Positions 43,688 to 51,631 of a stretch of DNA of 64,000 bases are shown here, piece by piece. Position 1 is the stretch's first letter; each line of letters opens with the position of its first letter. Location: contig JAKBMB010000009.1 of NCBI GenBank assembly GCA_021831785.1, forward strand, positions 88,711 through 152,710, written 5' to 3'. The translations under genes and the position numbers were made by a program. The DNA is from Deltaproteobacteria bacterium. GTDB lineage: Bacteria > Desulfobacterota > Binatia > Binatales > Binataceae. Under the pieces are notes generated by a model. The model searched no databases, was not told where the DNA came from, and saw nothing but the letters and a program-made list of their open reading frames with translations.

Positions 43688-44104
43688 ATGGAGCGGACCA
43701 AGACGGTGGCGTGGTCGGCGCGATGCCCGCGCTGCGGCGCTCAAGCGCATCTGCCGGGCGCGCGGTTCTGCGCGCATTGCGGCGCGGCGCTTACCGATGG
43801 GGAATCTGACGTTGCGCGCTGGCAGCGTCCGGCGCCGGCGAGATACTCGCACGTCGCGATGGCGCGCATGGCGCTTTCCTGCCCGGAGTGCGGCGAGCCG
43901 ATGCGCTTCGGCTTCCGCCGTACCTGCCGGCGCTGCGGCGCCGAGCTGGTGATGGTGCCGCGGCTGTTCCATCCGAGCCACGTCAGAGTTTACGTGCGCG
44001 GCCTTCACGCGGCGCTCGCCGATCTGATGGTCGAGGGCTTCTGGACGCTGGTGAGCATCGCGGTGCTGCTCGGAATCGGGATGCTCGTTAGCAAGGCAAA
44101 ATGA
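43688..44104 (+). CDS. Double zinc-ribbon protein with C-terminal membrane segment, islet copy 2
   Basis: A 138-residue protein from ATG 43688. Two four-Cys knuckles are complete: CPRCG with CAHCG (residues about 13-35) and CPECG with CRRCG (about 60-82). A helical region and a hydrophobic tail (FWTLVSIAVLLGIGMLVSK) follow, so the C-terminus is probably membrane-inserted. The zinc-ribbon DNA is a near-identical copy of that at 42863-43087. Function not known. Confidence 0.65.
   Translation: MERTKTVAWSARCPRCGAQAHLPGARFCAHCGAALTDGESDVARWQRPAPARYSHVAMARMALSCPECGEPMRFGFRRTCRRCGAELVMVPRLFHPSHVRVYVRGLHAALADLMVEGFWTLVSIAVLLGIGMLVSKAK
43724..43948 (+). repeat. Direct repeat within islet, zinc-ribbon unit 2
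   Basis: Second copy of the 225-bp unit. This copy keeps all eight Cys codons. Confidence 0.85.
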
Positions 44105-44105
44105 G

Positions 44106-44291
44106 ATGTCGCGCAAAGACGCCAGGCACGGATGGGGAATTGTCGAGGATCCGAAAGGCTCGAACATCCGGCGGGCCCGCATCTACTATCACGGACGCCG
44201 CTGCAAACGGCGCGCGGCGGTCGAGACGCTGGACGCGCCGGGGCCGAAGCCGTGGGCGGCGAAGGCCGTTGCCGGTGGCGGAAATCCGTAA
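44106..44291 (+). CDS. Short basic protein, possible integrase N-terminal relic
   Basis: A 61-residue frame, ATG two bases after the previous stop: MSRKDARHGWGIVEDPKGSN, IRRARIYYHGRRCKRRAAVE. The strand-rich ARIYYHGRRCKRR resembles the arm-binding start of tyrosine recombinases, and it is the last gene before the distal tRNA repeat. If so, the catalytic part has been lost. The alternative is an independent small DNA-binding protein. Confidence 0.4.
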   Translation: MSRKDARHGWGIVEDPKGSNIRRARIYYHGRRCKRRAAVETLDAPGPKPWAAKAVAGGGNP

Positions 44292-44412
44292 GCGGACCTG
44301 GTGTCGGTTTAGGTGCCGGTTGGGTGCCGGTTTCCCACGTACTGTGACGTACTCCAACGGGCGAAAAGTCGCGTATCTACGAGATTTTCCTTGCCGGTGC
44401 CGGGAGGTTCGG

Positions 44413-44459
44413 CGCGGCTCAGATCCGCGCCGTCGTAGGTTCGAGTCCTACCGCCGCCA
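44413..44459 (+). repeat. Attachment-type direct repeat, distal copy (attR-like)
   Basis: A 47-base copy of the 3' part of the tRNA-Met gene at 42541-42587, one mismatch (CTCAGAT for CTCATAT), without the 5' half, so not a tRNA gene. It marks the far end of the islet; core sequence resumes right after it with the next gene. Confidence 0.85.
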
Positions 44460-44483
44460 TTTCGATTTACCCCGTATTTGGTT

Positions 44484-45158
44484 TCAGTGCTGGCGCTCGA
44501 AGTTGCAGTTCCATTGGCCTACCCACCACGGGCGGCCGTTGTAGTAGCCCATAACCTCCCCGCGTACCGTCATCGCGTTATCCTCGCGCAGCTCGCCCTG
44601 GAGTTTTACCTGTTCGACGACCACCGCGGGCGGCCCGGCCGAAACGCCGAACGTGTCTGAGGTGCGCTCGATGAGCGTAAGCCAGCCGCCGAGCTCGACC
44701 TGGTTGCCGCCGGCGCGGGTCGGCTCCAGGCTCGAGGTCGCGCGGAGCACCTGTCCGTGGTGGTCTACGCCGCTGTCGGCGATCGTTACCTTAAGCTCGG
44801 CGCCCTGGCGCACGAAGCATACGCGGTAGTTCTTGGTCAGCCACACGTCGATTCGCGGCGGCGAAAGCAGCTCCAATTTGGTGAGCTGCGCTTCGCTGAC
44901 GGCGCCGGACCAGCAGCCAAGAAAACGCTGCGGAATCTCAACCACCTGCGAGCGCATAGTTTTGCCGTGGGAGGAACGGTGCTTTGTCTGCCGGCGGACC
45001 TGCGGAATTTCCTGCGTTTGAGCCGGCTCGCTCTGGCTCTTGATTAGCGGGTCCGCCCACCCGCCGGCGCCTGCCAGGACGGCGCCGGCGACCAGCGCCG
45101 ATGCGATAGCACGGGCCGCTAGAACCTTATGACCTGCTTTGGTTCGTGTGCAAGGCAT
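44484..45158 (-). CDS. Hypothetical secreted protein
   Basis: A 224-residue protein from ATG 45158, chosen because it opens with a signal peptide (MPCTRTKAGHKVLAARAIAS then ALVAGAVLAGAGGWADP). The mature part starts with a polar linker rich in Gln/Arg, then a strand-rich domain: QRFLGCWSGAVSEAQLTKLE, IDVWLTKNYRVCFVRQGAEL, QVELGGWLTLIERTSDTFGV, VVVEQVKLQGELREDNAMTV, YYNGRPWWVGQWNCNFERQH. Probably periplasmic. No family recognised. Confidence 0.7.
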   Translation of the reverse strand: MPCTRTKAGHKVLAARAIASALVAGAVLAGAGGWADPLIKSQSEPAQTQEIPQVRRQTKHRSSHGKTMRSQVVEIPQRFLGCWSGAVSEAQLTKLELLSPPRIDVWLTKNYRVCFVRQGAELKVTIADSGVDHHGQVLRATSSLEPTRAGGNQVELGGWLTLIERTSDTFGVSAGPPAVVVEQVKLQGELREDNAMTVRGEVMGYYNGRPWWVGQWNCNFERQH

Positions 45159-45706
45159 CTCGGACGCCTGCCGTCTGACGGTCAATCCCCGCTGCCGGGC
45201 GGCGGCACCTTTAGCCCCGGGCGCTCGCTGTCTAAGACGCGAAGCTCGCGGGCGCCCGCGCCCATTCTCGCACGGGGGCTGCGCCGGAGCGTAGAGAATT
45301 CGCTTGCCGTGAAGTCTTCGGCGTCCATTCCCGCGCGCGACGCGCCCGCACTTTTGCTCCATGTGCGGATTGTGCAGGTTAAGCTGGCGCCCGTTGAGAC
45401 ACTCGTTATGATATCAACGTGCCCAGCCCTGTCCAAGGCGCGGATTCCGGCTTAGAGCGGGGCCGCGTTTTGGCTGGTGGGCGTGGCGGGGGCAGCATCG
45501 GGGGCGCACTTGAATCCGCGACTTGACGACGCTGCCCGCGTCGCTCGTTTGGTCGCCGTTCTATGAATCATTGCGATGCCGCGGTGGTTGATGCCGGCCG
45601 GCGGGATGGCCGCGCCCAGGGCCGGCTTGATGTGGGCGAACAACCGGATTTGGTTGCAGGCGATAGAAGCGCTATTTTACCAACTTAGCTCAGCGGACGG
45701 TGTTAG
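45159..45706. other. Intergenic region, no gene supported
   Basis: About 550 bases between a divergent pair. Short open frames exist on both strands (for example 45182-45436 and 45452-45643, minus) but none shows a ribosome-binding site with protein-like sequence. Confidence 0.4.
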
Positions 45707-46006
45707 ATGTTAAGAGGCCTTATCGCCTTCCTGGTGCTAGCCGCGATTGCCGCCGGCGCATTCTCCTATTGGTACCAGCGTCAACTCGCTTTCGAAGCCG
45801 AACAACAGACTCGGGTTGACGAGCTGACTAAGCAGCTCCATCAGCTCCAAACCGAGAACGAGGCCAACAAGACGGCGCTCAACAAGGTAGAGCAAGAGGA
45901 AAATCGCTTGGCAAGCGAGAATCAGGTGCTGCTCAAAGAGCTCGAGCAAGCAAAGGTGACCGGCAAGCTGCCCAAGACTCTGCCGCTTCCTTATCCGCCT
46001 AAGTGA
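45707..46006 (+). CDS. Membrane-anchored coiled-coil protein
   Basis: A 99-residue protein. One N-terminal membrane segment (LIAFLVLAAIAAGAFSYWY) is followed by a heptad-repeat helix (QQTRVDELTKQLHQLQTENE, NKTALNKVEQEENRLASENQ, VLLKELEQ) and a short Pro-rich end (KTLPLPYPPK). Topology suggests a periplasmic coiled coil anchored in the inner membrane. Shape resembles FtsB/FtsL-type or small scaffold proteins but there is no positive match. Confidence 0.65.
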   Translation: MLRGLIAFLVLAAIAAGAFSYWYQRQLAFEAEQQTRVDELTKQLHQLQTENEANKTALNKVEQEENRLASENQVLLKELEQAKVTGKLPKTLPLPYPPK

Positions 46007-46047
46007 TCCTGTTTAGCGCTCCTGCGCGTCAACTTGCGTTTATCCAA

Positions 46048-46100
46048 GGCTTTTTCCGACGATTCGAGCGCTCGTCGGCGAGAAGCGTTCGGAAAAAGCC
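46048..46100. terminator. Bidirectional hairpin between convergent genes
   Basis: GGCTTTTTCCGA (46048-46059) and TCGGAAAAAGCC (46089-46100) form a perfect 12-bp outer stem, and CGACGA/TCGTCG pairs inside it. It lies between the coiled-coil gene and the convergent zinc-ribbon membrane gene. The T-run lies within the stem, so termination efficiency is uncertain. Confidence 0.5.
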
Positions 46101-46116
46101 GCCGCAGGTAGCGGGG

Positions 46117-46539
46117 TCAGGCGCCAAGAGAGTCGGCCCAGTCGGCCAGCAGCGGTAGTCGATATTGGGTGCCGGTTAGTGCTTGATACATCAAATAAAC
46201 CCACACTACCGCCAGGGCGAGATTGGCGATGCCGCGCGCGTACTCCAGAAGATCGCTAAGGAATGCCGGGGTGAACGCGATGAACACGAGCAGGACGATG
46301 TTGAGCCCAAGCCAGCCGACAGAGAACGCTATCGACTGGCGGGCGTGGAATTTCAAAGCCGGGTCTTGGTTGTATGGCTCGAGGTTGAGCAGAATCGCGG
46401 CCGAGACGAAGCCGAGCAGATAAGCGAAAGCTGCCAGCGGCTTAAGCGGCGAGGCCGGCTTAAGCGGCGCTTGACAGGCCTGGCAATAGCTAGCACCCTC
46501 GATATTCGCGCTTGCGCACTTAGGACAGATAATGGCCAT
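46117..46539 (-). CDS. Zinc-ribbon membrane protein (DUF4870-like)
   Basis: A 140-residue protein. A four-Cys zinc knuckle opens it (ICPKCASANIEGASYCQACQ), followed by about three membrane segments: LAAFAYLLGFVSAAILLNLE, SIAFSVGWLGLNIVLLVFIA, and IANLALAVVWVYLMYQALTG. HARQSIAFSVGW between the first two is typical of the DUF4870 group of small integral membrane proteins. Role unknown. ATG 46539 behind AGGAGG on the minus strand. Confidence 0.8.
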   Translation of the reverse strand: MAIICPKCASANIEGASYCQACQAPLKPASPLKPLAAFAYLLGFVSAAILLNLEPYNQDPALKFHARQSIAFSVGWLGLNIVLLVFIAFTPAFLSDLLEYARGIANLALAVVWVYLMYQALTGTQYRLPLLADWADSLGA

Positions 46540-47131
46540 TAGTTCGTCCTCCTTTGGGAGTCCGCCCGCAGCGTTAGTTGGACGGTTAGCTTGTAACTAA
46601 ATCTGCGGGCGAAGCCAAGATAGGGCGGTGGCCGCGGAGTTGAAGTCGCCTTTCGTCAGGCTCGCTGCGCTCTTTTCTGCCCCCTCGCCCGCGAAGTGGG
46701 AGGGGTTGGGATGAGGGTGCTGGCGGGCGCAGGGCGCAGCAATTGTTGTTTTTTATTGGTCGCTCACCCGCGTCGCGCTTTCGCGCGGCGCGGCCCCTGC
46801 CGACGGAGAGATGCGTTAAGACCGCCACTAATCCGCGCCTGCAGGCGGCTGAGAGCGCAACGATTATTCGCCGAGCTTTGCACTCCAGAGACCAGACGTG
46901 AGACGACACGGGGTTAACTTATGGTCGCGAGCGATCCGGAATCGGCCCTGGTCGGGTGTCGAAAGGCGAGCCGGACCGCGAAAGCTTTTGATTACCAGCG
47001 AGCCTTGAGCGCTCGCGTGAGCAAGCTTTCGACGGGCTAAAGGCAGCAAGCGGGCCGGCGTGATATACTCCTGTTAAAGGCCGTATACGCAACATACGAG
47101 TTTCGGGAGACTACTTGGGAGGGAATGATTT
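46540..47131. other. Intergenic region with a fragment of the miniature-element interior
   Basis: About 590 bases. Bases 46673-46735, read on the minus strand, match the interior of element R2 (GCGCCCGCCAGCACCCTCA, then GGGCGAGGGGGCAGAAAAG). A TATACT box near 47064 may belong to the downstream aldolase/phosphatase promoter; no good -35. Nothing else is seen. Confidence 0.45.
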
Positions 47132-48298
47132 ATGAGAATTACGCTTTCTTGCATCAAGGCCGATGTGGGCGCGATAGGCGGCCACATCAAGCCGAGCGTG
47201 AGGCTGACGGAGACGGTCGAGCAGTTCGTCAAGGAGAAAGCCAAAAAGCTCCTGCTCAGCTATCGTATCAGCACGGCAGGCGATGACGTTGCAATACTGA
47301 TGGCGCACGAACGCGGCATCGACGATCGTGAGATTCATCAACTGGCGTGGGACGCCTTTTTGGAAGGCACCCGAGTGGCCAAAGAGCAGGGACTTTACGG
47401 CGCGGGGCAGGACCTTCTGAAAGACTCCTTTTCGGGCAACGTCAAGGGACTCGGGCCAGGTTCGTGCGAGATGGAATTCGAGGAGCGTCCGAATGAGCCC
47501 TTTTTGCTGTTTGCCGCGGACAAAACTAATCCCGGGGCGTTTAATCTGCCGCTCTATTTGGCTTTCGCCGATCCGATGTACTGCGCCGGATTTCTGCTTT
47601 CACCGAAGATGGCCAAGGGCTTCACGTTCACGATTATGGACGTGAATCATACCGAGGGCGACCGCGTGATCGAGCTCAATGCGCCCGAAGAGCTCTACGA
47701 TATCGCCTGTCTTTTGCGCGACAACGAACGCTTCGTGATTGAGTCGATTCGCAGTCGCGGTACCGGAGAGATCGGAGCGGTGGTCTCTACCTCGCGCCTG
47801 CATAACATTGCCGGCACTTACACCGGCAAGGACGATCCGGTGGCGCTGGTGCGTACCCAGGGCGCCTTTCCGGCGACCGGCGAGGTGCTCTCGCCGTATC
47901 GTATCGGCCATTACGTGGCCGGCACGATGCGCGGCAGCCATAACGGGCCGTTGATGCCGGTCAAGCAAAACGGCGCGATTTCGTTCTTCGACGGACCGCC
48001 GATCGTGACCGGCGCTGCGCTTTGCGTGCACGGCGGCAAGTTTACCGAAGCCGTAGACGTCTTCGACCATCCCTTCTGGGATTGGGTGCGCAACAACGTG
48101 GCGCAAAAAGCGGCCGAGATTCGGATGCAAGGTTTTTCGGGGCCGGCGATGCTTCCGTTTGCGGAGCTGGAATACGGCGGCGTGGTCGAGAAAATGGGTC
48201 AATTGGACCGGCGCTTTGTAGTGCGCGAGGAAAAAGGCGCCGAACGTCACGCGCGCGCCGGCGCCGCAACCCGGACCAAGCGCGCGATACAGGCTTAG
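47132..48298 (+). CDS. fbp: Fructose-1,6-bisphosphate aldolase/phosphatase
   Basis: A 388-residue bifunctional gluconeogenic enzyme of the archaeal (class V FBPase) type, which condenses triose phosphates and then dephosphorylates the product. RITLSCIKADVGAIGGHIKP at the start carries metal-binding Asp and His; GAGQDLLKDSFSGNVKGLGP, FEERPNEPFLLFAADKTNPG, then TYTGKDDPVALVRTQGAFPA with the Tyr and Schiff-base Lys, and SPYRIGHYVAGTMRGSHNGP. ATG 47132 behind GGGAGGG. All catalytic segments are intact. The last 25 residues are a basic extension. Its presence implies gluconeogenic, possibly autotrophic, metabolism. Confidence 0.95.
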   Translation: MRITLSCIKADVGAIGGHIKPSVRLTETVEQFVKEKAKKLLLSYRISTAGDDVAILMAHERGIDDREIHQLAWDAFLEGTRVAKEQGLYGAGQDLLKDSFSGNVKGLGPGSCEMEFEERPNEPFLLFAADKTNPGAFNLPLYLAFADPMYCAGFLLSPKMAKGFTFTIMDVNHTEGDRVIELNAPEELYDIACLLRDNERFVIESIRSRGTGEIGAVVSTSRLHNIAGTYTGKDDPVALVRTQGAFPATGEVLSPYRIGHYVAGTMRGSHNGPLMPVKQNGAISFFDGPPIVTGAALCVHGGKFTEAVDVFDHPFWDWVRNNVAQKAAEIRMQGFSGPAMLPFAELEYGGVVEKMGQLDRRFVVREEKGAERHARAGAATRTKRAIQA

Positions 48299-48385
48299 CG
48301 GTCGAGCGGCGCGCGGCGCGCCACGAGCGAGACCGCGCAGCGCGCGGCGCGAGAAAACGCCGTCGCTGCGCGGCTTCTCCCGGAA

Positions 48386-48859
48386 TTAGGGCTCTAGCCG
48401 GCCCAGTTGGCGCAGCGCCTCGTAAACCACGACCGCGACCGCGTTGGCAAGGTTGAGGCTTCGCACTGCAGGCGTGAAAATGGGGACAGCGTAGGTCTGG
48501 GCCGCTCGCGCCGCGAGGAACGGAGCGCCAAGGCCGCCGGTTTCACTGCCGAAGACGAGAAAGTCGCCGGTCTCGAAGCGCGCATGGAGATAGCTGTTCT
48601 TGCTGCGGGCGGAGAAAAACTTCATCCGGCTTTCGCCGAACCGGCGCGTCAATTCTTCCCAGGCGCCGTAGGTGCAGAGATCGACCAGCGGCCAATAATC
48701 GAGACCGGCCCGCTTGAGGTAGCGGTCTTCGAGCGAGAAGCCCAGCGGGCCCACCAGATGAAGCCGGGCCTGGACGGCCGCGGTGAGGCGGGCGATAGAG
48801 CCCGTATTTTGCGGTATCTGCGGCCGGACCAGGACTACATTGAGCAGCGCAGGCGCCAC
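48386..48859 (-). CDS. trmL: tRNA (cytidine/uridine-2'-O-)-methyltransferase
   Basis: A 157-residue SPOUT methyltransferase that modifies the wobble position 34 of certain tRNA-Leu. NVVLVRPQIPQNTGSIARLT is motif 1, LVFGSETGGLG motif 2 and AVPIFTPAVRSLNLANAVAV the knotted motif 3; LKRAGLDYWPLVDL is also typical. GTG start at 48859, eight bases after the upstream stop, in a minus-strand run dtd, DUF1285, trmL. Confidence 0.93.
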   Translation of the reverse strand: MAPALLNVVLVRPQIPQNTGSIARLTAAVQARLHLVGPLGFSLEDRYLKRAGLDYWPLVDLCTYGAWEELTRRFGESRMKFFSARSKNSYLHARFETGDFLVFGSETGGLGAPFLAARAAQTYAVPIFTPAVRSLNLANAVAVVVYEALRQLGRLEP

Positions 48860-48867
48860 GGCCGAGC

Positions 48868-49362
48868 TTATTTACCCGCCTTTTGGGCGTCCAAGTTTTC
48901 CTGCGCGCGCAGCAGGAGATAGCGCTGCCGTTTGACTACGAAATAGATATTGCCGCCGGCGTCTTCCTCCAAGCAGGTGCTCAGATGGTAGTAAGCGGGG
49001 CGCAAAAAGCGTGCGCGAAATCGCTGCTTCTTCACCGCGCAGTAAAGCACGTCGTTGGCGCCGACGGTGAGTGAAGCCGGGTCCAGCGGCTCGCGCTCGT
49101 CGTCGTTTAGCACCAAGGTGAAACCGCGCCGGCAATCGCCTTCCACCGTGCGCACGACGTAGGGCGTATCTTCAACCGTTACCGGGGCGCGTTCGTCCGC
49201 GATCTGCAGAAAGTAACCGCCGTCCGCGTCGGCGCGGATGTGCCTGCTGAACAGCGTAACGATTCTGGGATTGTCGATTCGTTCACCATCGACGTACCAA
49301 TTGCCGTCGCGGCGAAACGAAATCTGCCCCGACTCGACGGCGTAAAAACCGGCCCGCGCCAT
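48868..49362 (-). CDS. DUF1285 family protein
   Basis: A 164-residue protein with the DUF1285 pattern: ISFRRDGNWYVDGERIDNPR, LFSRHIRADADGGYFLQIAD and APVTVEDTPYVVRTVE, followed by a beta-rich second half. The last 60 residues (KKQRFRARFLRPAYYHLSTC, GGNIYFVVKRQRYLLLRAQ) are an addition not general to the family. Role unknown. It is between dtd and trmL, two tRNA-acting genes, so a translation link is possible. Confidence 0.8.
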   Translation of the reverse strand: MARAGFYAVESGQISFRRDGNWYVDGERIDNPRIVTLFSRHIRADADGGYFLQIADERAPVTVEDTPYVVRTVEGDCRRGFTLVLNDDEREPLDPASLTVGANDVLYCAVKKQRFRARFLRPAYYHLSTCLEEDAGGNIYFVVKRQRYLLLRAQENLDAQKAGK

Positions 49363-49413
49363 CGCTTCACCTCATCTCGGCTTTTGTGGTGGACGTCGCC
49401 TTGCGCCGGCGCC

Positions 49414-49860
49414 TCACCCGCTTCGGCTATCAAATATGATCGTAACCGGTCCGTCGCCGGTCAGCCTGACCTGCATCAAAGCGCCGAACTCGCCGTGCTC
49501 GACCGTGGCGCCCGCCGCGCAGCACCGGCCGATGAAATCTTCGTACAAGCGGCGGGCTTGCTCGGGCGCGGCGGCTTTGGCGAACGACGGGCGGCGCCCG
49601 CGGCTTAAGTCCGCGAACAGCGTGAACTGCGAGACGACGAGTAGTTGGCCGCCCGCGTCTTTCAGGTTGAGATTCATCTTGCCGGCTGCGTCGGCGAAAA
49701 TCCTAAGCCCCATAATTCGGCCGGCCGCAAGCGCGCTGTCGCGCGCGCTGTCGCCTTGCTCGACGCCGAGCAGGACCAGCAGTCCGCGGCCGATTTTTCC
49801 CACTGTGCGGCTGTCCACTATGACTTGCGCTTCGCTGACGCGTTGAATCACCGCGCGCAC
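49414..49860 (-). CDS. dtd: D-aminoacyl-tRNA deacylase
   Basis: A 148-residue homodimeric editing factor that removes D-amino acids (and Gly from tRNA-Ala) from tRNA. RAVIQRVSEAQVIVDSRTVG at the start, the LLVVSQFTLFADLSRGRRPS motif near residue 76 and the cross-subunit Gly-cis-Pro motif TGDGPVTIIFDS near residue 136 are all present. Full length. Confidence 0.95.
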   Translation of the reverse strand: MRAVIQRVSEAQVIVDSRTVGKIGRGLLVLLGVEQGDSARDSALAAGRIMGLRIFADAAGKMNLNLKDAGGQLLVVSQFTLFADLSRGRRPSFAKAAAPEQARRLYEDFIGRCCAAGATVEHGEFGALMQVRLTGDGPVTIIFDSRSG

Positions 49861-50154
49861 CGTCCGCCTACCTTCCTTGCCCGCCTTGCCTTGTTCGGCT
49901 TACCGCCATCTGTGCGGCTGCCCTGGAGCTGTGCGGCCTGCCGCCGTGCGGGCGCGCTCGCCGCCAGCGCGGGTCTGCGGTTCGGCGAGCTGACGACCGA
50001 GCCTCTCCGCGGGCCTTGTCGCAAAAGCGATTGCGCGAAGTTGCGGCCGAAGAACGCCGGTGCCGCCCGGCGTCTACATCGCGTGTGCTGCCCCTAAGCG
50101 GCTTGGGGCCACTTCCCGAGCGCATCTTAGTTTAATAGTATACTTGGTGGCGCC

Positions 50155-51000
50155 ATGATTCCGATTCTTTTTCGCATCGGGCCGCTTACCGTCTATAGCT
50201 ACGGCTTGATGATAGCGCTCGGCTTTCTGGCGGCAGACATCATCCTGCGGCGCGAGTTCGTACGCCGCGGCTACGGAGTCGAGTTGGCATCGCGGTTGAT
50301 TCTGTGGTCGCTGGCAGCCGGTTTGGTGGGCTCGCGCATCTACGATATTTTGGAGAACCTGCCGACTTATCTAGCCGACCCGAAGCTGATGATCTTTTCC
50401 GGCTCCGGTTTCGTCTTTTTCGGCGGTCTTATCGGCGGAATTCTGGCCAGCGCCGTTTTCGCGCGCCATTATCGCATCCCGTGGCTCCGTTTGGCGGACA
50501 TGGCCGCGCCCGCGCTGCTTTTGGGCCACGCGATAGGGCGGGAGGGGTGTCAGCTTTCGGGCGACGGCGACTGGGGTCTGCCCTCCACGCTGCCTTGGGC
50601 GATGGCGTATCCTAACGCGATCGTGGGGTGGAATTCGCAGACGGTGCTGACGCTGGACCGCTCCGGCCACTTGGTGTCCGGCTACTTTCCAGGCGTGCGC
50701 GTGCATCCGGCGCCAGTTTACGAAAGCATCTTATATCTGATGGGGTTTGTCGTCTTGTGGTCGATGCGCAAGCGCTTGGACAAGGACGGCCAGCTCTTTT
50801 ATCTGTACCTGGTGCTGGCCGGCGCGGGCCGCTTCTTGGTCGAGTTCGTGCGCATCAACCCGCGGGTTATGTTCGGGTTGAGCGAGGCGCAGCTCATCGC
50901 CCTGGTGATGATGGCGGTCGGAATCGTTGGCTATACGCTCTCCTGCATGACGCCCGCCAAAGCCGCGCTCAGTCAGAGAGCAAGCCTGACACAGTCATGA
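50155..51000 (+). CDS. lgt: Prolipoprotein diacylglyceryl transferase
   Basis: A 281-residue polytopic inner-membrane enzyme that adds diacylglycerol to the lipobox Cys of lipoproteins. LTVYSYGLMIALGFLAADII, GLVGSRIYDILEN, FVFFGGLIGGILASAV, LLLGHAIGREGCQLSGDGDW (the Lgt signature), HPAPVYESILYLMGFVVLW and GRFLVEFVRINPRVMFGLSE are in order. A TATAC-like box lies shortly before the ATG. Overlaps the thioredoxin-like gene by four bases. Confidence 0.96.
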   Translation: MIPILFRIGPLTVYSYGLMIALGFLAADIILRREFVRRGYGVELASRLILWSLAAGLVGSRIYDILENLPTYLADPKLMIFSGSGFVFFGGLIGGILASAVFARHYRIPWLRLADMAAPALLLGHAIGREGCQLSGDGDWGLPSTLPWAMAYPNAIVGWNSQTVLTLDRSGHLVSGYFPGVRVHPAPVYESILYLMGFVVLWSMRKRLDKDGQLFYLYLVLAGAGRFLVEFVRINPRVMFGLSEAQLIALVMMAVGIVGYTLSCMTPAKAALSQRASLTQS

Positions 51001-51557
51001 ACCGGCGCTTGCGGGTTTCGCTGCTCGGCGCCGCGTTGGTCTTGGCGGCGGTGTTCGTGCTGGTGCTGATGCGCGAGCGCCAAAGGCGCCAACCGGTGTC
51101 CGTGGCGGACACCGTGGCGACGGGAAAGCTAGCGGGCGATTTCAAGCTCACCGATATCGAGGGGCGCAGCGTATCGCTGGCTTCGCTGCGCGGCAAAGTG
51201 GTGTTTTTGAACTTTTGGGCGACCTGGTGCGCGCCATGTTTGACGGAGATGCCCTCGATGGAGAAGCTCTACGACGCCTTTGCCGAGAGGAGTGATTTCG
51301 CGATGCTGGCGGTGAGCCAAGACGCCAAAGGGGCGGCGGTCGTACTACCCTACGTGCGCAAGCACGGTTATCACTTTGAAGTTTTGTTAGACCCGCAGAG
51401 CAAGGTCGCGGAGTCCTACGATATCACCGGCGTGCCCGAGACCTTTATTATCGATCGCGACGGACGAATTGTAGCGCATCACTTAGGCGCCTTTGACTGG
51501 GCGCGCCAGGACGTCCGCGAGGCGCTGCGAGAACTGCTTGACGCCAAAGCCGGTTAA
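50997..51557 (+). CDS. TlpA-like periplasmic thioredoxin
   Basis: A 186-residue membrane-anchored thiol-disulfide protein, ATG 50997 overlapping the lgt stop. An N-terminal membrane anchor (VSLLGAALVLAAVFVLVLMR) precedes a TlpA/ResA domain: VVFLNFWATWCAPCLTEMPS with the WCxxC active site, FAMLAVSQDAKGAAVVLPYV, and the cis-Pro loop GVPETFIIDRDGRIVAHH. Likely delivers reductant for cytochrome maturation or another extracytoplasmic thiol step. Next gene is a secreted protease. Confidence 0.92.
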   Translation: MNRRLRVSLLGAALVLAAVFVLVLMRERQRRQPVSVADTVATGKLAGDFKLTDIEGRSVSLASLRGKVVFLNFWATWCAPCLTEMPSMEKLYDAFAERSDFAMLAVSQDAKGAAVVLPYVRKHGYHFEVLLDPQSKVAESYDITGVPETFIIDRDGRIVAHHLGAFDWARQDVREALRELLDAKAG

Positions 51558-51631
51558 GCCACGATTTGTCTTATCAAGCATTTTAGCTATGATGATGACC
51601 GTTGACACAGCCGTACGGGAGTCGAAAGTCC

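Noticed and set aside
44413..44459. A second tRNA gene at the distal islet end.
   Set aside because: Only the 3' half is present; there is no D arm or 5' acceptor strand, and the anticodon loop is altered.
45182..45643. Two short minus-strand frames (84 and 63 codons) between the secreted protein and the coiled-coil gene.
   Set aside because: No ribosome-binding site, composition typical of random GC-rich frames and no recognisable fold.
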